NCBI GenBank assembly: GCA_026120185.1
Contig: JANUWF010001109.1
Location: forward strand, 4,642,001-4,706,000
Origin: Voacanga thouarsii
Lineage: Eukaryota > Streptophyta > Magnoliopsida > Gentianales > Apocynaceae
Direction of reading: 5' to 3'
DNA length: 64,000 nt
Part shown: one piece after another, positions 1 to 12,156 of the stretch
How positions within the stretch are numbered: position 1 is the stretch's first letter
Layout: each line of letters starts with the position of its first letter
Made by a program: the position numbers and the translations under genes
The notes under the pieces: generated by a model
Told to the model about the DNA's origin: nothing
The model's input: the letters and a program-made list of their open reading frames with translations, nothing else
The model's database searches: none

Positions 1-526
1 TCTTAACTAACTAGTTACATATACCCAATACACAAGTATATTGGCTCTACCATAGAACCTCAACTATAGCATATAAAAGTATATGCTTCCAGCTTCGTCA
101 GACCACCAACTCATACTAAAATCGTAGAGTGCTAGTCCACGTTGTAGCAGTAGTAGTCTAGGTTTCTACCAAATAGTACTTTAAGAAACCACTACTGCAG
201 ATCATGTTCTACGTATTCGAAATACGCTTATGTCATAAAGTGAGTGGACTACTCACTGGCCAAAGGTAAGCCATTCCCCATTGGAATTCATAACATAATA
301 ACCTAAATATAATGAGATTCCTATTCTCATCAATAGGTTAAGAACAAATGTTTATATGGATCACCATTCATATGGATCACTAATTTAAATACAATGGGTC
401 TGTTCCAAATAAAATTGTACACAAATAAAAAGTAAATTCACAAACGATTTCTATAAATAAATTCTTTTATTAAAATATTCAATATTTACATCAGAAACTT
501 AGTCTAAGAGGGCATACTATCCAACA
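1..526 (-). repeat. 3' LTR of copia 1, partial
   Basis: Matches 7744-8303 closely, with small substitutions and about 34 bases fewer. On the minus strand it begins TGTTGGATAG right after the purine tract. The rest of this LTR, about 1.5 kb, lies left of the window. Confidence 0.9.
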
Positions 527-539
527 ATCTCCCACTTGC
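527..539 (-). other. Polypurine tract of copia 1
   Basis: On the minus strand this reads AAGTGGGAGAT directly before the TGTTGG start of the 3' LTR. This is the usual position and composition of the plus-strand primer of plant copia elements. Confidence 0.75.
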
Positions 540-548
540 ACTCTAAGA

Positions 549-3500
549 CTAGGTAAGTCCATAGGTGCCCACCCCTATGGCGTCTACGTGTCTCTTAAAG
601 ACTCTCTCAACCAAAGGCTTGGTGAATGGATCTGCTAGATTGTTTTCTAAGGCAATATGTTCCACCACGACTTCTCGTCTCTGGATAAAATCCCGAATCA
701 GGTGATACTTCTTCTTGATGTGCTTCCCCTACTTGTGGTTCCGAGGTTCTTTGGATTGCAATACTACGTCAGTATTGTCACAATACATCACAATCGGCCT
801 GTCCATATGTGACACAACTCCAAGTTTTGAAAGAAACTTCCAAAGCCAAACTTGCTTCCTTAGATGCCTCCGAAGTTACCACATACTCAACTTCCATTGT
901 TGAGTCAGCAATACAAGATTGCTTGATACTCCTCCATGAAATTGCTCATCTAGACAAGGTGAAGACATATCCACTAGTGGATTTCCTCTCATCCTTATCT
1001 GCCTGGAAATCTGAATCTGTGTATCCTATAGGAACCAAGTTATCAGTCCTGTAAACCAGCATATAATCTCTCGTTCCCTTGAGGTACTTGAGAAAATGCT
1101 TTACAGCTTGTCAATGAACCTCGCCTGATTTTGACTAATATCTGCTAATTAAGCGTACAACAAAGCAGATATTTGGCTTAGTACACAATATGGCGTACAT
1201 GAGACTTCTCACAACCAAAGCGTAGGGAATCCTACTCATTCTATCCTTTTCTTCTTAAGACTTAGGATAGTCCCTTGAAGAAAATGACAACCTATGTCTG
1301 CAAGAGATTAGAGCCCCCGTGCATGAGTCCATGCTATACTTGGCTAGCATCTTGTCAATGTATGTTGTTTGGGATAATCCCAACATTCTCTGCTTCTTAT
1401 TTCTAAGAAGTCTAATACCAAGAATGTAGCTAGCTTCTCCCAAGTCTTTCATACCAAATTTACTAGACAGCCAAATCTTTGTAGATGGCAATGACCCTAC
1501 ATCATTTCTAATTAGTAGAATGTCATCCACATACAAGACAAGAAAAATCACATTAATGTCTTCAAGTTTTCTGTACACGCATGGTTCATCCTCATTTTGA
1601 ATAAAACTATAAGACTTTACAATTTCATCAAAACGAATGTTTCATGCTCTCGATGCCTACTTAAGTCCATAAATGGACTTCTTAAGCTTGCAAATCATAT
1701 GTTCCTGGCCTTCAGTAATAAAACCTTCTGGTTGGGACATATATATGTCTTCGCTAAGATGGCCATTTAAAAATACCATCTTAACATCCATTTGTCATAT
1801 CTCGTAGTCATAGTGACATGCGATGGCAAGGAGGATACAGATGGACTTAAGCATGGCCACCAGGGAAAAGGTTTCCGCATAGTTGATCCCCTCTTTCTGA
1901 GTATACCCTTTCGCCACTAGCCTAGTTTTGAAGGTTTCCACCTTCCCATCCACTCCCTTCTTTCTCTTATACACCCATTTATACCCAATGGGTTTTATTC
2001 CTTTAGGTGAAGTTACAAGATCCCAAGCCTGATTGAAGTACATAGACTCAATCTCGGCTTTCATTGCTTTGTGCCATAGATTTGCATCGGCATCAGCAAT
2101 AGTCCCCTCGTATCTAGTGGGGTCTTGTTCCTGATAGTCAGAGACCAGCTCAAAAGGTTTTCCAGTCCATCTATTCGGAACCCTAGACACTCTTCCACTA
2201 TGACGAGGCTCCACTTGTACAGGCTCTTAAGGTTGTGCCTCTTCTTGTTCCACAATCGGGTCAGAAAAAGTTGATACCGAAGATAACTTCTCCTCAAGTT
2301 CCAACCTCGTTGAACCTTTAGTGGAAGTACTTTGATAATCTTCTAAGTATTTAGTATTGGTACTGACTAGTACCTTCTGCTCCTTAGGATGATAAAAGTA
2401 ACCTCCCTTTGTCCCTTTTGGATACCTAACAAAATAGTATAATTCTAATCTTGGTTCTAACTTATCTCCCTTGACCAGTACGTAAGTTTGACAACCCCAA
2501 ATCCTGAGATGATTCAGATTTGGTTTACGCCCAATCCACATCTCATAGGGAGTCCTAGATACTGACTTGAAAGGCACCAAGTTCAGAATGTATGCCGTTG
2601 TTTGTAGGGCACATCCCCAAAAAGACACTGGAAGAGTAGCATGAGACATCATGCTTCGGATCATTTCCATTATTGTCCTATTCCTTCTCTCAGCTACCCT
2701 GTTCTATTGGGGTGTTCCTGGCGCGGAGAGCTAGGATACTACCCCATGATGTACCATGTAGTCCTTGAATTCACCCAGGAGGTACTCTCCACCACGATCT
2801 GATCGTAAGATTTTGATTAATTTACCTATCTGACGCTCCACTTCAGCCTTAAACTCCTTGAACTTGTCAAAAGAGTTAGGCTTACGTCTCATCAAGTAAA
2901 TGTAACTATACCTTGTACAATCATCCGTGAAAGTGATGAAGTACTCAAAACCTCCTCTAGCTGGTATAGACAATGGACCACACACATCATTGTAAATAAG
3001 ACTCAATACCTCTTTAGCTCTATTTACCTTTGGGGTAAAAGACCTTTTGGTCATCTTTCCCATCAGGTAGAATTCACACTGAGGCCAATTTTCCAATCTC
3101 AATGAGCCCAAAGGCCCATCATGAATTAGTCTCTAAATCCTGATTGAGTTAATATGACCCAATGTTAGATGCCAAAGGTATGAGTAATTGACATTGGTCT
3201 TTCTCTTCGTAGTTAAAAGTTCAGATTGAGTGTTATTCAATTGATTGTTAATAGGGTTTAAAAAGAATAGATTTCCATACATGTCCCCAGTACGTAAAAT
3301 TTCTCCATCTCTACTGATAGAAATACCATAATGGAAAAATACAGAATATCCTTGATTTATTAGTTTTGCAACTGAAATCAAATTCTGATGAAATCTAAGT
3401 ACATATAAAATATCTTTTAAAACCACTATTCTATTACAATTAAAAATAAGATCCAGCTCTCCCACTGCAAGGGCCCAGACTTGTGCTCTATTTCCCATGC

Positions 3501-4545
3501 GTAGCCCATGTTCGCCCTTCTTGAGTCTTCTAATTTTTCTAAACCCCTGCAAGGAGTTACAGATATGATCAGTGGCTCCTGAATCAAAAATCCAAGTGGA
3601 AGTTGATCCAACTATTGATATAGACTCTAGATAGAAAACATTACATGTGGAGTTTTTCTTGGCTTGAAGGTCTGGACACTCTTTTTTCCAGTGTCCCTTC
3701 TTCCCACATTTGAAGCACTTGCCCTTTGGTTTGTCATTGGGTTGGGTCTTAGGCTGAGCCGCTGCGTTTCCCTTCTTCCTTTTGAATTTTTTGGGCTTGG
3801 GCCCAGTTCTTGAGGAAGAGGCTTTAGCAATCATAGCATTTGATTGAGGCTTCATGACCTTCTCTACCATCTAGAGTTCCATCATTAACTCAGTTAAACT
3901 CATGTTTAACTTGTTCATGATGTAATTCAACTTGAACTGAGTAAAGGAACCCGGTAGAGACTCGAGAACTATATCCACTTGGCTCTCGGGGTCAATGACA
4001 ACCCCTAAGATTTCTGCTTTCTCGAAAGCAGCAATCATCTTGAGCATGTGCTCTCTGACTGATACTCCCTCAGCCATCTTAGTGTTGATAATAGTTCGAA
4101 GAGCTTCCTACCTTGCGGGCCGGCTCTTATCTGCGAACATAGTGGCCAATGACTAACTAATGTCATACGCAGAAGCCATGTGCTAGTGTTTTAACTGGAG
4201 CACATTAGACATGGAGGCTAACATATAGCAACGTGCCATTTCGTCAGCCTTCTTCCACACCTTCTCAGCCTCTCGCTTTTCAGCGGTGGAACCTTTCTCG
4301 ATAACAGGGCAGGTCTCGTAAAGGACATACTTATATTCCTCAGCTGTGAGTATTATGTCCAGGTTCCTCTTCCAGTCCACATAGTTTGGACTCGTTAACT
4401 TATTCTCTTTGAGAATAATGGCCAATGGACTAAAAGAACCTCCCACTATTTCTGAAAAATCGAAAAATAAAAGAAAGGATTTAGTTTGTGAAAACAAAAT
4501 AAATTTGTGCAATGAAAATAATTTGGCTCTTACAAAAACTGACAT
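549..4545 (-). pseudogene. Decayed gag-pol polyprotein of copia 1
   Basis: Copia polyprotein read right to left. Gag (4545 to about 3880) has the family segment PNYVDWKRNLDI. The CCHC knuckle CFKCGKKGHWKKEC is near 3690-3730 and the protease motif DSGATDHIC near 3560-3590. The integrase has GLY-type spacing with DRGGEYL near 2790-2810. Reverse transcriptase has YVDDILL near 1510-1535, and RNase H runs to a stop at 549-551 after DPFTKPLVE. From 4545 to about 870 all pieces stay in one frame and are separated only by nonsense codons (for example at 4183, 3871, 3133, 2731, 2227, 1795 and 1255). Most look like single-base changes such as CAG to TAG or TGG to TGA. A one-base shift is needed inside RNase H. 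No functional product is expected. The true Gag start is unclear because the N-terminal end is degraded. Confidence 0.9.
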
Positions 4546-6246
4546 AACTTCTTAGAAAGATTAACAGTTCCCTAAGCTAAGTGTATTAACCACTACAAAT
4601 TAATTTCCTTTCTAGGCAATGATCTAGAGAATAACTCCATTGAAGGGATGGCCGTTTCCTCTCATTTTCTATAGACATACCTCGCACTATAACCTCCAAC
4701 GTAGGCTAGCCGATTATAGTACGTGCCCCGGGTTATTAATTACATCCTTCCATTAGATCTAGATCCTTGTGGTATCCCCATCCTATACGAGTTCACTCCC
4801 AGGGTGACACAAGGGGACCTACGATCTCTAATGAGGATCGTGATGGAAGCCGTGGGGTCGTTGGAACCCCTCTCCCACTTAGTCTTTTGAAATAAAGGTT
4901 TTCTGAAAAATATCCTTTTGAAAATTTCCATTAAGTTTTTCCTTAACTCAAAAATAAAACATCTGAATCTATTAAAATCTCTATATCAAGGTTTATATCA
5001 TTTGAGAGATTTTTCCATGGACTAATTTATTTAAGTTAAAAACTTAATGACTTCAAAAATTTTCCAATTAAAACTTTCTAGAGACTTTAGTCTCAAGTTT
5101 ATTTGACAGAACAATTTTTCTAGTGCAAAATAAAACAAAATGGCTCTCCATTTTAATTTACAAGAATATCTAAATTCAATATATTTTCTATATCAAGGAT
5201 TAAATCCTTTGAGAAAATATCCAATGATTAATTTTTGTATAAATTAAAATAACCATTTAATTTTTGAAGAAAAATATTTTCTTGTAAAACATATTCCCAA
5301 AAACTTTAGTCTTTGAGAAAATGTGCACATAGGTACACAAAAAAAAAAAATAGCATACTAGAAAACAGTAAACGTTTTCATGCTTTTCTATTTTTTAAAC
5401 CTAAGTACCCAAATAATAGAATTAAACACATTAATTAATTAATTAATGGTCTTGTTTAATTCTAAAATCCCTTAATAATATTTTCATGCAAATATATTCT
5501 AAAAATAATAACTATTGCAAAAATATTAATTTTGCCTGGTATGGGATCCAAATGGAAAAAAAAAACAAAAGAAAATTGCAACAAAAAAAAATTTGCTAGT
5601 CCATGTACACCTGCCGCACCGGATCGAAGCCCTTTTGTTCTGCGATCCATCGAAATCTCGGTGCACCAACCGCACCGGATCGCCTTCTGCTGCAACCCGC
5701 TAAGCCGATTAGCCCACCCGCGACCCGCTCCATCGCACGACCCGCGCTCGCCTGGTTGCCCCGCTTGACCCAATCCTTTATCCGAATGCAATTGCAAATT
5801 GCATTCAGCTTCGTGCACAAGCTTGAAGCTGATTCCTAGGTGACACGGCTCCAGGCACAAAACGCTATGGCGGTTCGGCTCTAGCTCGGCTCCGGCTCAG
5901 CGGCTTAGCAACAGTGACCTTCTTCCTCGTTTTTTTTTTCGTGCAAAATTTTTCCAGTTTCTTGTGCGTTTTTCTGTTGCTTCGTTCTGCGGCTTCTTTG
6001 TACATTTTTCATCACAAAAACTCATCCAAACCAAAATCACATTCGCCTATACCCTTCAAATTGGGTTACACGATCGTTCTATCAAAGCAAGAAAATATTA
6101 TAGAGGCCTTATGCTTCCACTGTAAAGCTTACAAGAATGTCTATCTCATACCAAAACAGCGAAGGATCACAGGATTAAGTACCGAATAATGGTCTTCTCT
6201 ATTTTTTATTAACTAACATGCTCCCTAAATTGATTAAAACACATGT
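4546..6246 (-). other. Untranslated leader of copia 1
   Basis: Lies between the primer-binding site and gag. No recognisable protein. It holds two diverged copies of a segment of about 200 bp (near 4979-5110 and 5177-5310, both around CTATATCAAGG and ACTTTAGTCT). A locally GC-rich block lies at about 5595-5900 inside otherwise AT-rich DNA. Short ORFs on both strands of that block have no recognisable similarity. Confidence 0.6.
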
Positions 6247-6257
6247 CTCTGATATCA
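6247..6257 (-). other. Primer-binding site of copia 1
   Basis: The minus strand reads TGATATCAGAG three bases inside the 5' LTR. This matches the initiator-Met tRNA type site TGGTATCAGAG with one change. Confidence 0.7.
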
Positions 6258-6260
6258 CTT

Positions 6261-8303
6261 TGATGGTTTCCAGTAAACAGAGGAGCATGCTCGGGAATGA
6301 AAAAAAACCAGAGATAAAAAACAACAAGCCTTAATAGCAGCATGGAAGCATTAAGACCATATATTTGCGTGCCTTAAACCTTTTAGGTTGTGAAGGAACG
6401 GATTGAACCATGGGAACAGCCTCTCCTTGCCCGCTTGATGAAGCTTCCGGTTGAAATCCCGCTAACGTCCTACTTCGTCTTGTTTGCATGAACACCAAGC
6501 TTTCTGGCTCACGGAATATTCCACTGCCTCAATCCTTGTTGGTGAAACAAAGGGTGAAGAGGAGTGGTCTCAATCCTTCTTGGTTCTACTGCTATTTCTT
6601 AGCAAAGCACCAAGAACAAGAGGAGAGAAGGAGATGAGAGAAAGAGACCCACGAGAGGGAGAGACTCACGAGAGGGAGAGGAAAAACTAAGGGAGAATTA
6701 GGGTTTCTTTCTTCCAAGAGGCTTGTCTTATGGTTAGCCAAAATTAGGTCTCAGATATATGATAACAATATCCCCCGGGATATAATATTTCAAACACTCG
6801 GATGTTATCAACAAAATAAGTTTGGCTTAACCCTAAACTCATCTGAACTGTATCTGGAAGAAACCCTACGGTCCAAGCTATTGGGCCAAAATAATATTTA
6901 TTATTTTTCTTGGACTCAAAAAGTCCAAAATAATAAACATTAATTATTTATTTTTTGAACTTATAAAAATAACTCAATAAATAATTAATGAGCCCAAATG
7001 AATCAAAATAATTAAACTTTAATTATTTATTTCTTGGGCTTACAGAAATAACCCAATAAATAATTAAGTATTAATTATTTCCATCTAGTTTAAGCCCAGG
7101 TTAATTTTTCTAATTATTCAAACTGGACCTAGGCCCTAAATAATTAATTAACCAATTAAATCAAATAATAAATTTCTCTCAACTCCTTTTTTTAATTATT
7201 TATTTATTTTATTCCAGTCTAATAATAAATTAGATTTTCTGAATAAAATAAAATAAAATAAAATAAATCCTCTTTACCTGAGATCAATTCCTTGACTCAA
7301 AATTAATTAGGACTTACGGGTTATTCCAAGTACCAAAAAGACACATCACCTTAGCTACTAAAATGACCAAAATACCCCTACTATATAAATAGCCGTATTT
7401 TGTATTTTTAATATTTCCTAATATCACCATAAGGAAATATTGACCCCAAGGACAATGCGGCATTAGCAAAGTCTCCGACCTACATGTGAAATGACTAAAA
7501 TACCCCTCTACATATCGCCGTACATTTAGAAAGGAAAAAATATACTAACACCTCTCTAAATGACATCTACCATCCTTAGGCTTCTAATCTAATGATTCAC
7601 GACTCTTTGGAGTGTTTCCTCTTTCCAAAGGAGCTACCCTAAAGCAAACATTCAAGTTATGTTTCCCAGGGCTCCGGACACTTTAGATCATTCAGACAAC
7701 CACAAGGGGCGATATTGTGTAGAAATTATCTTGTATAAGTCTGTCTTAACTAACTAGTTACATATACCCAATACACAAGTATATTGGCTCTACCATAAAA
7801 CCTCAACTATAGCATATAAAAGTATATGCTTCCAGCTTCGTCAGACCACTAACTCATACTAAAATCGTAGAGTACTAGTCCACGCTGTAGCAGTAGTAGT
7901 CTAGGTTTCTACCAAATATTACTTTAAGAAACCACTACTGCAGATCATGTTCTACGTATTCGAAATACGCTTATGTCATAAAGTGAGTGAACTACTCACT
8001 GGCCAAAGGTAAGCCATTCCCCATTAGAATTTATAACATAATAACCTAAACATAGTGAGATTTCCATTCTCATCAATAGGTTAAAAACAAATGTTTATGT
8101 GTTTAAAAAACCCGTATTCATACCTTACTGTAAAAGACCACTATTCACATGGATCACTTATTTAAACACAATGGGTCTGTTCCAAACGACATTGTGCACA
8201 AATAAAAAGTAAATTCACAAACGATTTCTGTAAATAAATTCTTTTATTAAAATATTCGATATTTACATCAGAAATTTAATCTAAGAGGGCATACTATTCA
8301 ACA
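6261..8303 (-). repeat. 5' LTR of copia 1 (2.04 kb)
   Basis: Full LTR with TG at 6261 and CA at 8302-8303. Its last 560 bases match window positions 1-526. About 2 kb is long for a plant copia LTR. It contains AT-rich stretches (6890-7270), a purine-rich GAGAGGGAGA tract near 6640-6690, and no convincing gene. Confidence 0.85.
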
Positions 8304-9313
8304 ATTAATTTTATTGAAACTCCAGAAGAGCTCCAAGAAACAATTGATTATTTAAAAAGAGAATTCGTAATCAACAATTTTGGTAAAATTAAATTTTATT
8401 TTGGTTTACAAATTAAACATTTGGAAAGTGAAATATTTATTCATCAATCAACATATATAGCAAAAGTTCTAAAAAGATTTTATATGAACAAAACACATCC
8501 ATTGAGTATTTCAATGATCGTCCGATCATTAGATGTGAATAAAGATCCTTTTTGACCTTAAGAAGATGATGAAGAACTCCTTGGTCCTGAAGTACCATAT
8601 CTCAGTGCAATTGATACCTTGATGTATCTTGCTAATAATACACAACCTAATATTGCTTTTGCTGTCAATTTATTAGCAATATTTAGTTCTTCACCAACAC
8701 GGCGACATTGAAATGGAATTAAACAAGTCATTCGATATCTCCAAGGTACAATTGATCTTGAATTATTTTATTCAAATAAAATCAACCCGACATTGATAGG
8801 TTATGCAGATATTGGTTATTTATCTAATCCACATAAAGCACATTCTCAAACGGGCTATCTATTTACATGTGAAAATACTGCTATATCATGGCGTTCTACA
8901 AAACAATCTATAACTGTTACTTCTTTAAATCAAGCTGAAATTATAGTCATTCATGAAGCAAGTTGAGAATATATATGGTTAAGATCAGTGATTCATTATA
9001 TCCCATAAAGTTGTGGATTATTATCTATAAGAGATATTCCAACTCCTCTTTATGAAGATAATACAACTTGCATAGCTCAATTACGAGGAAGATATATTAA
9101 AGGAGATCGGACAAAACGTATTTCACCAAAATTCTTCTTTACTCATGAACTCCAAAAAAAAGTGAAATTAATGTGTTACAAATTCGGTCATGTCACAAAC
9201 TGACAGATATTTTTACGAAAATTTTATTGACTCTAACATTTGAGAAGTTGAGATATAAAATCGGTATGCGTCAATTCAAATATTTAAATGGATCATGTCA
9301 TCAGAGGGAGTAA
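8304..9313 (+). pseudogene. Reverse transcriptase C-terminus and RNase H of copia 2
   Basis: The frame resumes immediately after the copia 1 LTR with a segment matching the TPEELQETIDYL region of copia 3. It continues through VPYLSAI, QP(N/D)IAFAVNLLA and the RNase H stretch GYLF...NTAISWRSTKQS, and ends at TAA at 9311-9313. Several stops and small shifts interrupt it (for example TGA near 8553 and 8710). The catalytic YVDD lies upstream of the break and is not in the window. Confidence 0.85.
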
Positions 9314-9431
9314 TAAACAGACATATAGAATAATGTACTCTTTTTCCTTCACTAGTTTTTTTTCACTGGGTTTTTATCTAATAAGATTTTATTGAGATAT
9401 ATTTTTTATGTAATGGATATCCAAGGGGGAG

Positions 9432-9727
9432 TGTTGTGAATTCATATTAGTGGAGAATCCATTAATTCTATTAGTGGACAAATGTATACGGATGTCCACC
9501 ATTAACACCACTAATACATATTAGTGGAGTTAGTGGAGACACCACTAATAAAAGCTTTATAAATAGAGTTCTTCCCAAACTTGAAAAATATATCATTTGT
9601 GAGAGAATTGTTAAAGAAAATTGTGAGAGAAAAGAAAGAGAGAAGTTTGAAGAAATTCTTGTGCAAATAATAGTTAAAGATTTATTGTATGTATATTTTA
9701 TTCTGACACTATTAAAATTTTATAACA
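9432..9727 (+). repeat. 3' LTR of copia 2
   Basis: Begins TGTTGTGAATTC right after the purine tract and ends TTATAACA. It shares start, end, the repeated TTAGTGGAG words and the TATAAATAGAG box with the LTRs of copia 3. Confidence 0.82.
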
Positions 9728-9869
9728 ATTTGAACTTTTTTTTTAAATATCAGGGTTATCTGAATTCAATAGATAGAACTAATCATTATGCTAACTTTTT
9801 TGAACCTCCTAGAAGTTTGTTCTTTTAATTTATCATTTTTCATCTTTTTAGAAACTTCAAAAAGTATTA
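9728..9869. other. Short gap with no recognised feature
   Basis: AT-rich sequence between the copia 2 LTR and the first MITE. Nothing recognised. Confidence 0.5.
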
Positions 9870-10196
9870 CTCCATCCGTCCCCTTTTATCTGTCAATTTT
9901 AATTTATTCACAAGTTTTAAGAAAAATAAGGTTTTTTTATTAATTAATTAACATTTTCTATTTTACCCTCAAAGAATCTCTCTCTTTATTAAGAAGTAAT
10001 CAAATTCCAAAGTTTTATATGTGGTAAACATATTTAATTTATTTCTATTTCTCATTAAAAGTGCACAATATTTATTGTATTAAAGAGGAATTTTTGTGGA
10101 AAAGTAGCAATTCATATCATCTTGATTTGCTAATGAGACAGATAAATTGAGACAAAATCATAGTTAAAATTAATAGATAAAAGGGGATGGAAGGAG
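9870..10196. mobile_element. Stowaway-like MITE 1
   Basis: 327 bp with terminal inverted repeats CTCCATCCGTCCCC and GGGGATGGAAGGAG, flanked by TA on both sides (9868-9869 and 10197-10198). Non-coding. The terminal motif and TA duplication are those of plant Stowaway/Tc1-mariner MITEs. Confidence 0.8.
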
Positions 10197-10905
10197 TATT
10201 TTATATTTATACATTTCATCCCTAAAAAATTTTGAAGGTTTTTTTTTTTTAAATATCATGGTTATTTGAATTGATTTTTTTTTAAACCAGAGTTATATGA
10301 ATTTTTTATTTTTTTAAATATTAGAGTTATCTTCTTATTTGAATTATTTTTTAAAGCAAGGAAATTGAAAAAATTACTGAAACTATTCTGTGCAACGCAC
10401 GAGCATCACCCTAGTGATAATAATTTAGCAAGTTAGAATTTCATTAGAGATTATAACAATAAAAAATTAATAAGGATGAAAATATTATATATTTTAAATT
10501 TAAATAATAAATAAGTTAATTTCTTATTTTTAAAAGATTTTGTACAAAATTCCAACGTTATTCGAGATAATTTTTTAATATTTATAATTTAAATTGTGTT
10601 GTACTATATGATAATATATAATTTTAAAATTTTTACATTAATCATCAATTTTTATATATGATGACTATGTGTATATATAAATTTATTGTAAAATAAGAAA
10701 ATAATACTCATCAGTATTAAAAATCACGTCAATTTAGGACATGATACAGAAATTTATTAGAACTTTTATAATTGTAATAGAAAAAGACTATTATATTTTT
10801 AAACAAAAGTAAACATTTATTAATTATTATTCTTTATACATTCATTGGGAATACACATAATTAATGAGTCAGATAATTTAATGAGGGGAAAAAAATAAAA
10901 ATATA
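10197..10905. other. AT-rich gap, with a possible Helitron end inside
   Basis: Very AT-rich, no gene recognised. The only notable structure is the hairpin plus CTAG at 10389-10414, listed separately. Confidence 0.5.
10389..10414 (+). mobile_element. Possible Helitron 3' terminus
   Basis: A short GC-rich hairpin (GTGC-AAC-GCAC) is followed about ten bases later by CTAG and then T. Helitrons end in CTRR preceded by a hairpin at this spacing and insert before T. No 5' TC end or Rep/helicase coding was found, so only the terminus is supported. Confidence 0.4.
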
Positions 10906-11224
10906 CTCTCTCCGTCCCTATTTATCTGACACAATTGAAAAGTTTTTATATCCTTTTTTATCTATCATATTGAAAAAATTTAGGTATCATTAATGTTAAT
11001 TTTACTACTATACACTTGTATTAAATAATTTTGAAAAATGAAAATATAATAACTTTATAGAGAGAGTTGAGCAAACAAAGTAAGAAAATAGTTATGGAGA
11101 ATATTAAATTTAAGAGTACTTTTGAAATGTACAAACAAAATTGTATAAATTTAAAAGATTAACTATTTTTTTAAAAAACTTTATGAAGTAGTTAATTGCG
11201 ACAGATAAATATAGACGGAGGGAG
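10906..11224. mobile_element. Stowaway-like MITE 2
   Basis: 319 bp with ends CTCTCTCCGTCCC and GACGGAGGGAG, flanked by TA (10904-10905, 11225-11226). Its reverse complement aligns along its length with MITE 3, so the two are one family in opposite orientation. Confidence 0.85.
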
Positions 11225-11354
11225 TAAGTAATATATTTATTCTTAATTTGTAAGATTAATAATTATTTTGGTAGAATAAAAAAAGAAAAATTTGACACTT
11301 GTAGGATAGAAGAAGTAATATGAAATCTTTTGGCATTCCCAATAAATTCAATTA

Positions 11355-12154
11355 CTCATTCTATCCCATTTATCTGTCATAATTAATTACTTCACATAAT
11401 TTTAAAAAATAATTAATTTCTTAAATTCATATAACATTGTTTATACTCCATCTGTCCACAAATAACTGGCCTAATTATAAAAATTATGCATATTAAGGAA
11501 TTGTGAAATTATATAGTCAAAATGATTAAATTGTCCACTATACCCTTTGGAATATTTTTATTATCTTTCTCACCTCATTAATTTGAATTCAACAATTTTT
11601 TTAATTACATCACTTTAATAATTACATGTCTGTCTCTTCTCACCTATATTCTTTATCTCTCTCTTTCCACTCTTTGTCTTAGAGTATTATTTTTACTCAT
11701 ATCACCTCATTAAATTATACTTTTGACTATTTTTATAAGATAACGTAATTTTATTGTTGATTAAAATAACTTTAACGTAAGTAATTATAATACTAATTAA
11801 TTGATAGAAAATTTTGTTGAGAGTAAAATTGAAAAAAAAAATAATTAAATACAAACTACACTTAGAAAGTGGACAGTTATTTTTAGACAAGTCAAAAAGA
11901 AAATTAGACCAATTATTTGTAAATGGATGGAGTACATTTTTAGAGTACCATTGAATTTAATGTTCTTTACAACTATTTTCTTACTTTCTTTGGTTAACTC
12001 TCACTAAAATTATTATATTTTTATTTTTCAAAACTATTTAATATAAAATGTATAGTAATAAAATTGACATTAATAATATCTAAATTTTTAATGTGACAGA
12101 TAAGAAGGGACATTAAAACTTTCAGTTATGATAGATAAATAGGGACATATGGAG
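11355..12154. mobile_element. Stowaway-like MITE 3, split by MITE 4
   Basis: Ends are CTCATTCTATCCC and GGGACATATGGAG with TA at 11353-11354 and 12155-12156. After removing 11446-11932 and one TA, the remaining sequence of about 310 bp aligns with the reverse complement of MITE 2. It is therefore an older insertion interrupted by MITE 4. Confidence 0.82.
11446..11932. mobile_element. Stowaway-like MITE 4, nested in MITE 3
   Basis: 487 bp with termini CTCCATCTGTCCACAAATAA and TTATTTGTAAATGGATGGAG, flanked by TA at 11444-11445 and 11933-11934. The minus-strand ORF over 11702-11890 is low-complexity and not a gene. Confidence 0.82.
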
Positions 12155-12156
12155 TA

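Larger units (their letters stand above)
1..8303 (-). mobile_element. Ty1/copia LTR retrotransposon 1 (left LTR cut by window edge)
   Basis: The first 526 bases recur at 7744-8303, giving two direct LTR copies around a minus-strand gag-pol. The LTR ends are TG...CA, a purine tract (GTGGGAGAT on the minus strand) lies beside the left LTR, and a site resembling the initiator-Met tRNA primer site lies beside the right LTR. Domain order on the minus strand is Gag, zinc knuckle, protease, integrase, reverse transcriptase, RNase H, which is the copia order. The element interrupts a reverse-transcriptase reading frame that resumes at 8304, so it inserted into an older copia element. ATTAA follows the right end and is the probable target duplication; its partner is outside the window. 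The coding region carries many stops, so the element is not autonomous. Confidence 0.93.
8304..9727 (+). mobile_element. Truncated copia element 2 (host of copia 1)
   Basis: Plus-strand 3' end of a copia element: partial reverse transcriptase, RNase H, a polypurine tract (CCAAGGGGGAG at 9421-9431) and a 296-bp 3' LTR. Its coding sequence closely resembles copia 3 (30169-35729, minus strand), so the two belong to one family in opposite orientations. The 5' part is separated by the copia 1 insertion and lies outside the window. Confidence 0.88.

Noticed and set aside
5462..5860. Overlapping ORFs on both strands of the copia 1 leader
   Set aside because: They mirror each other in a GC-rich block with no recognisable family. 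Kept only as a finding on composition.
7381..7393. TATA-like CTATATAAATAG in the copia 1 LTR
   Set aside because: It reads best on the plus strand, opposite to the element, so I did not call it the LTR promoter.
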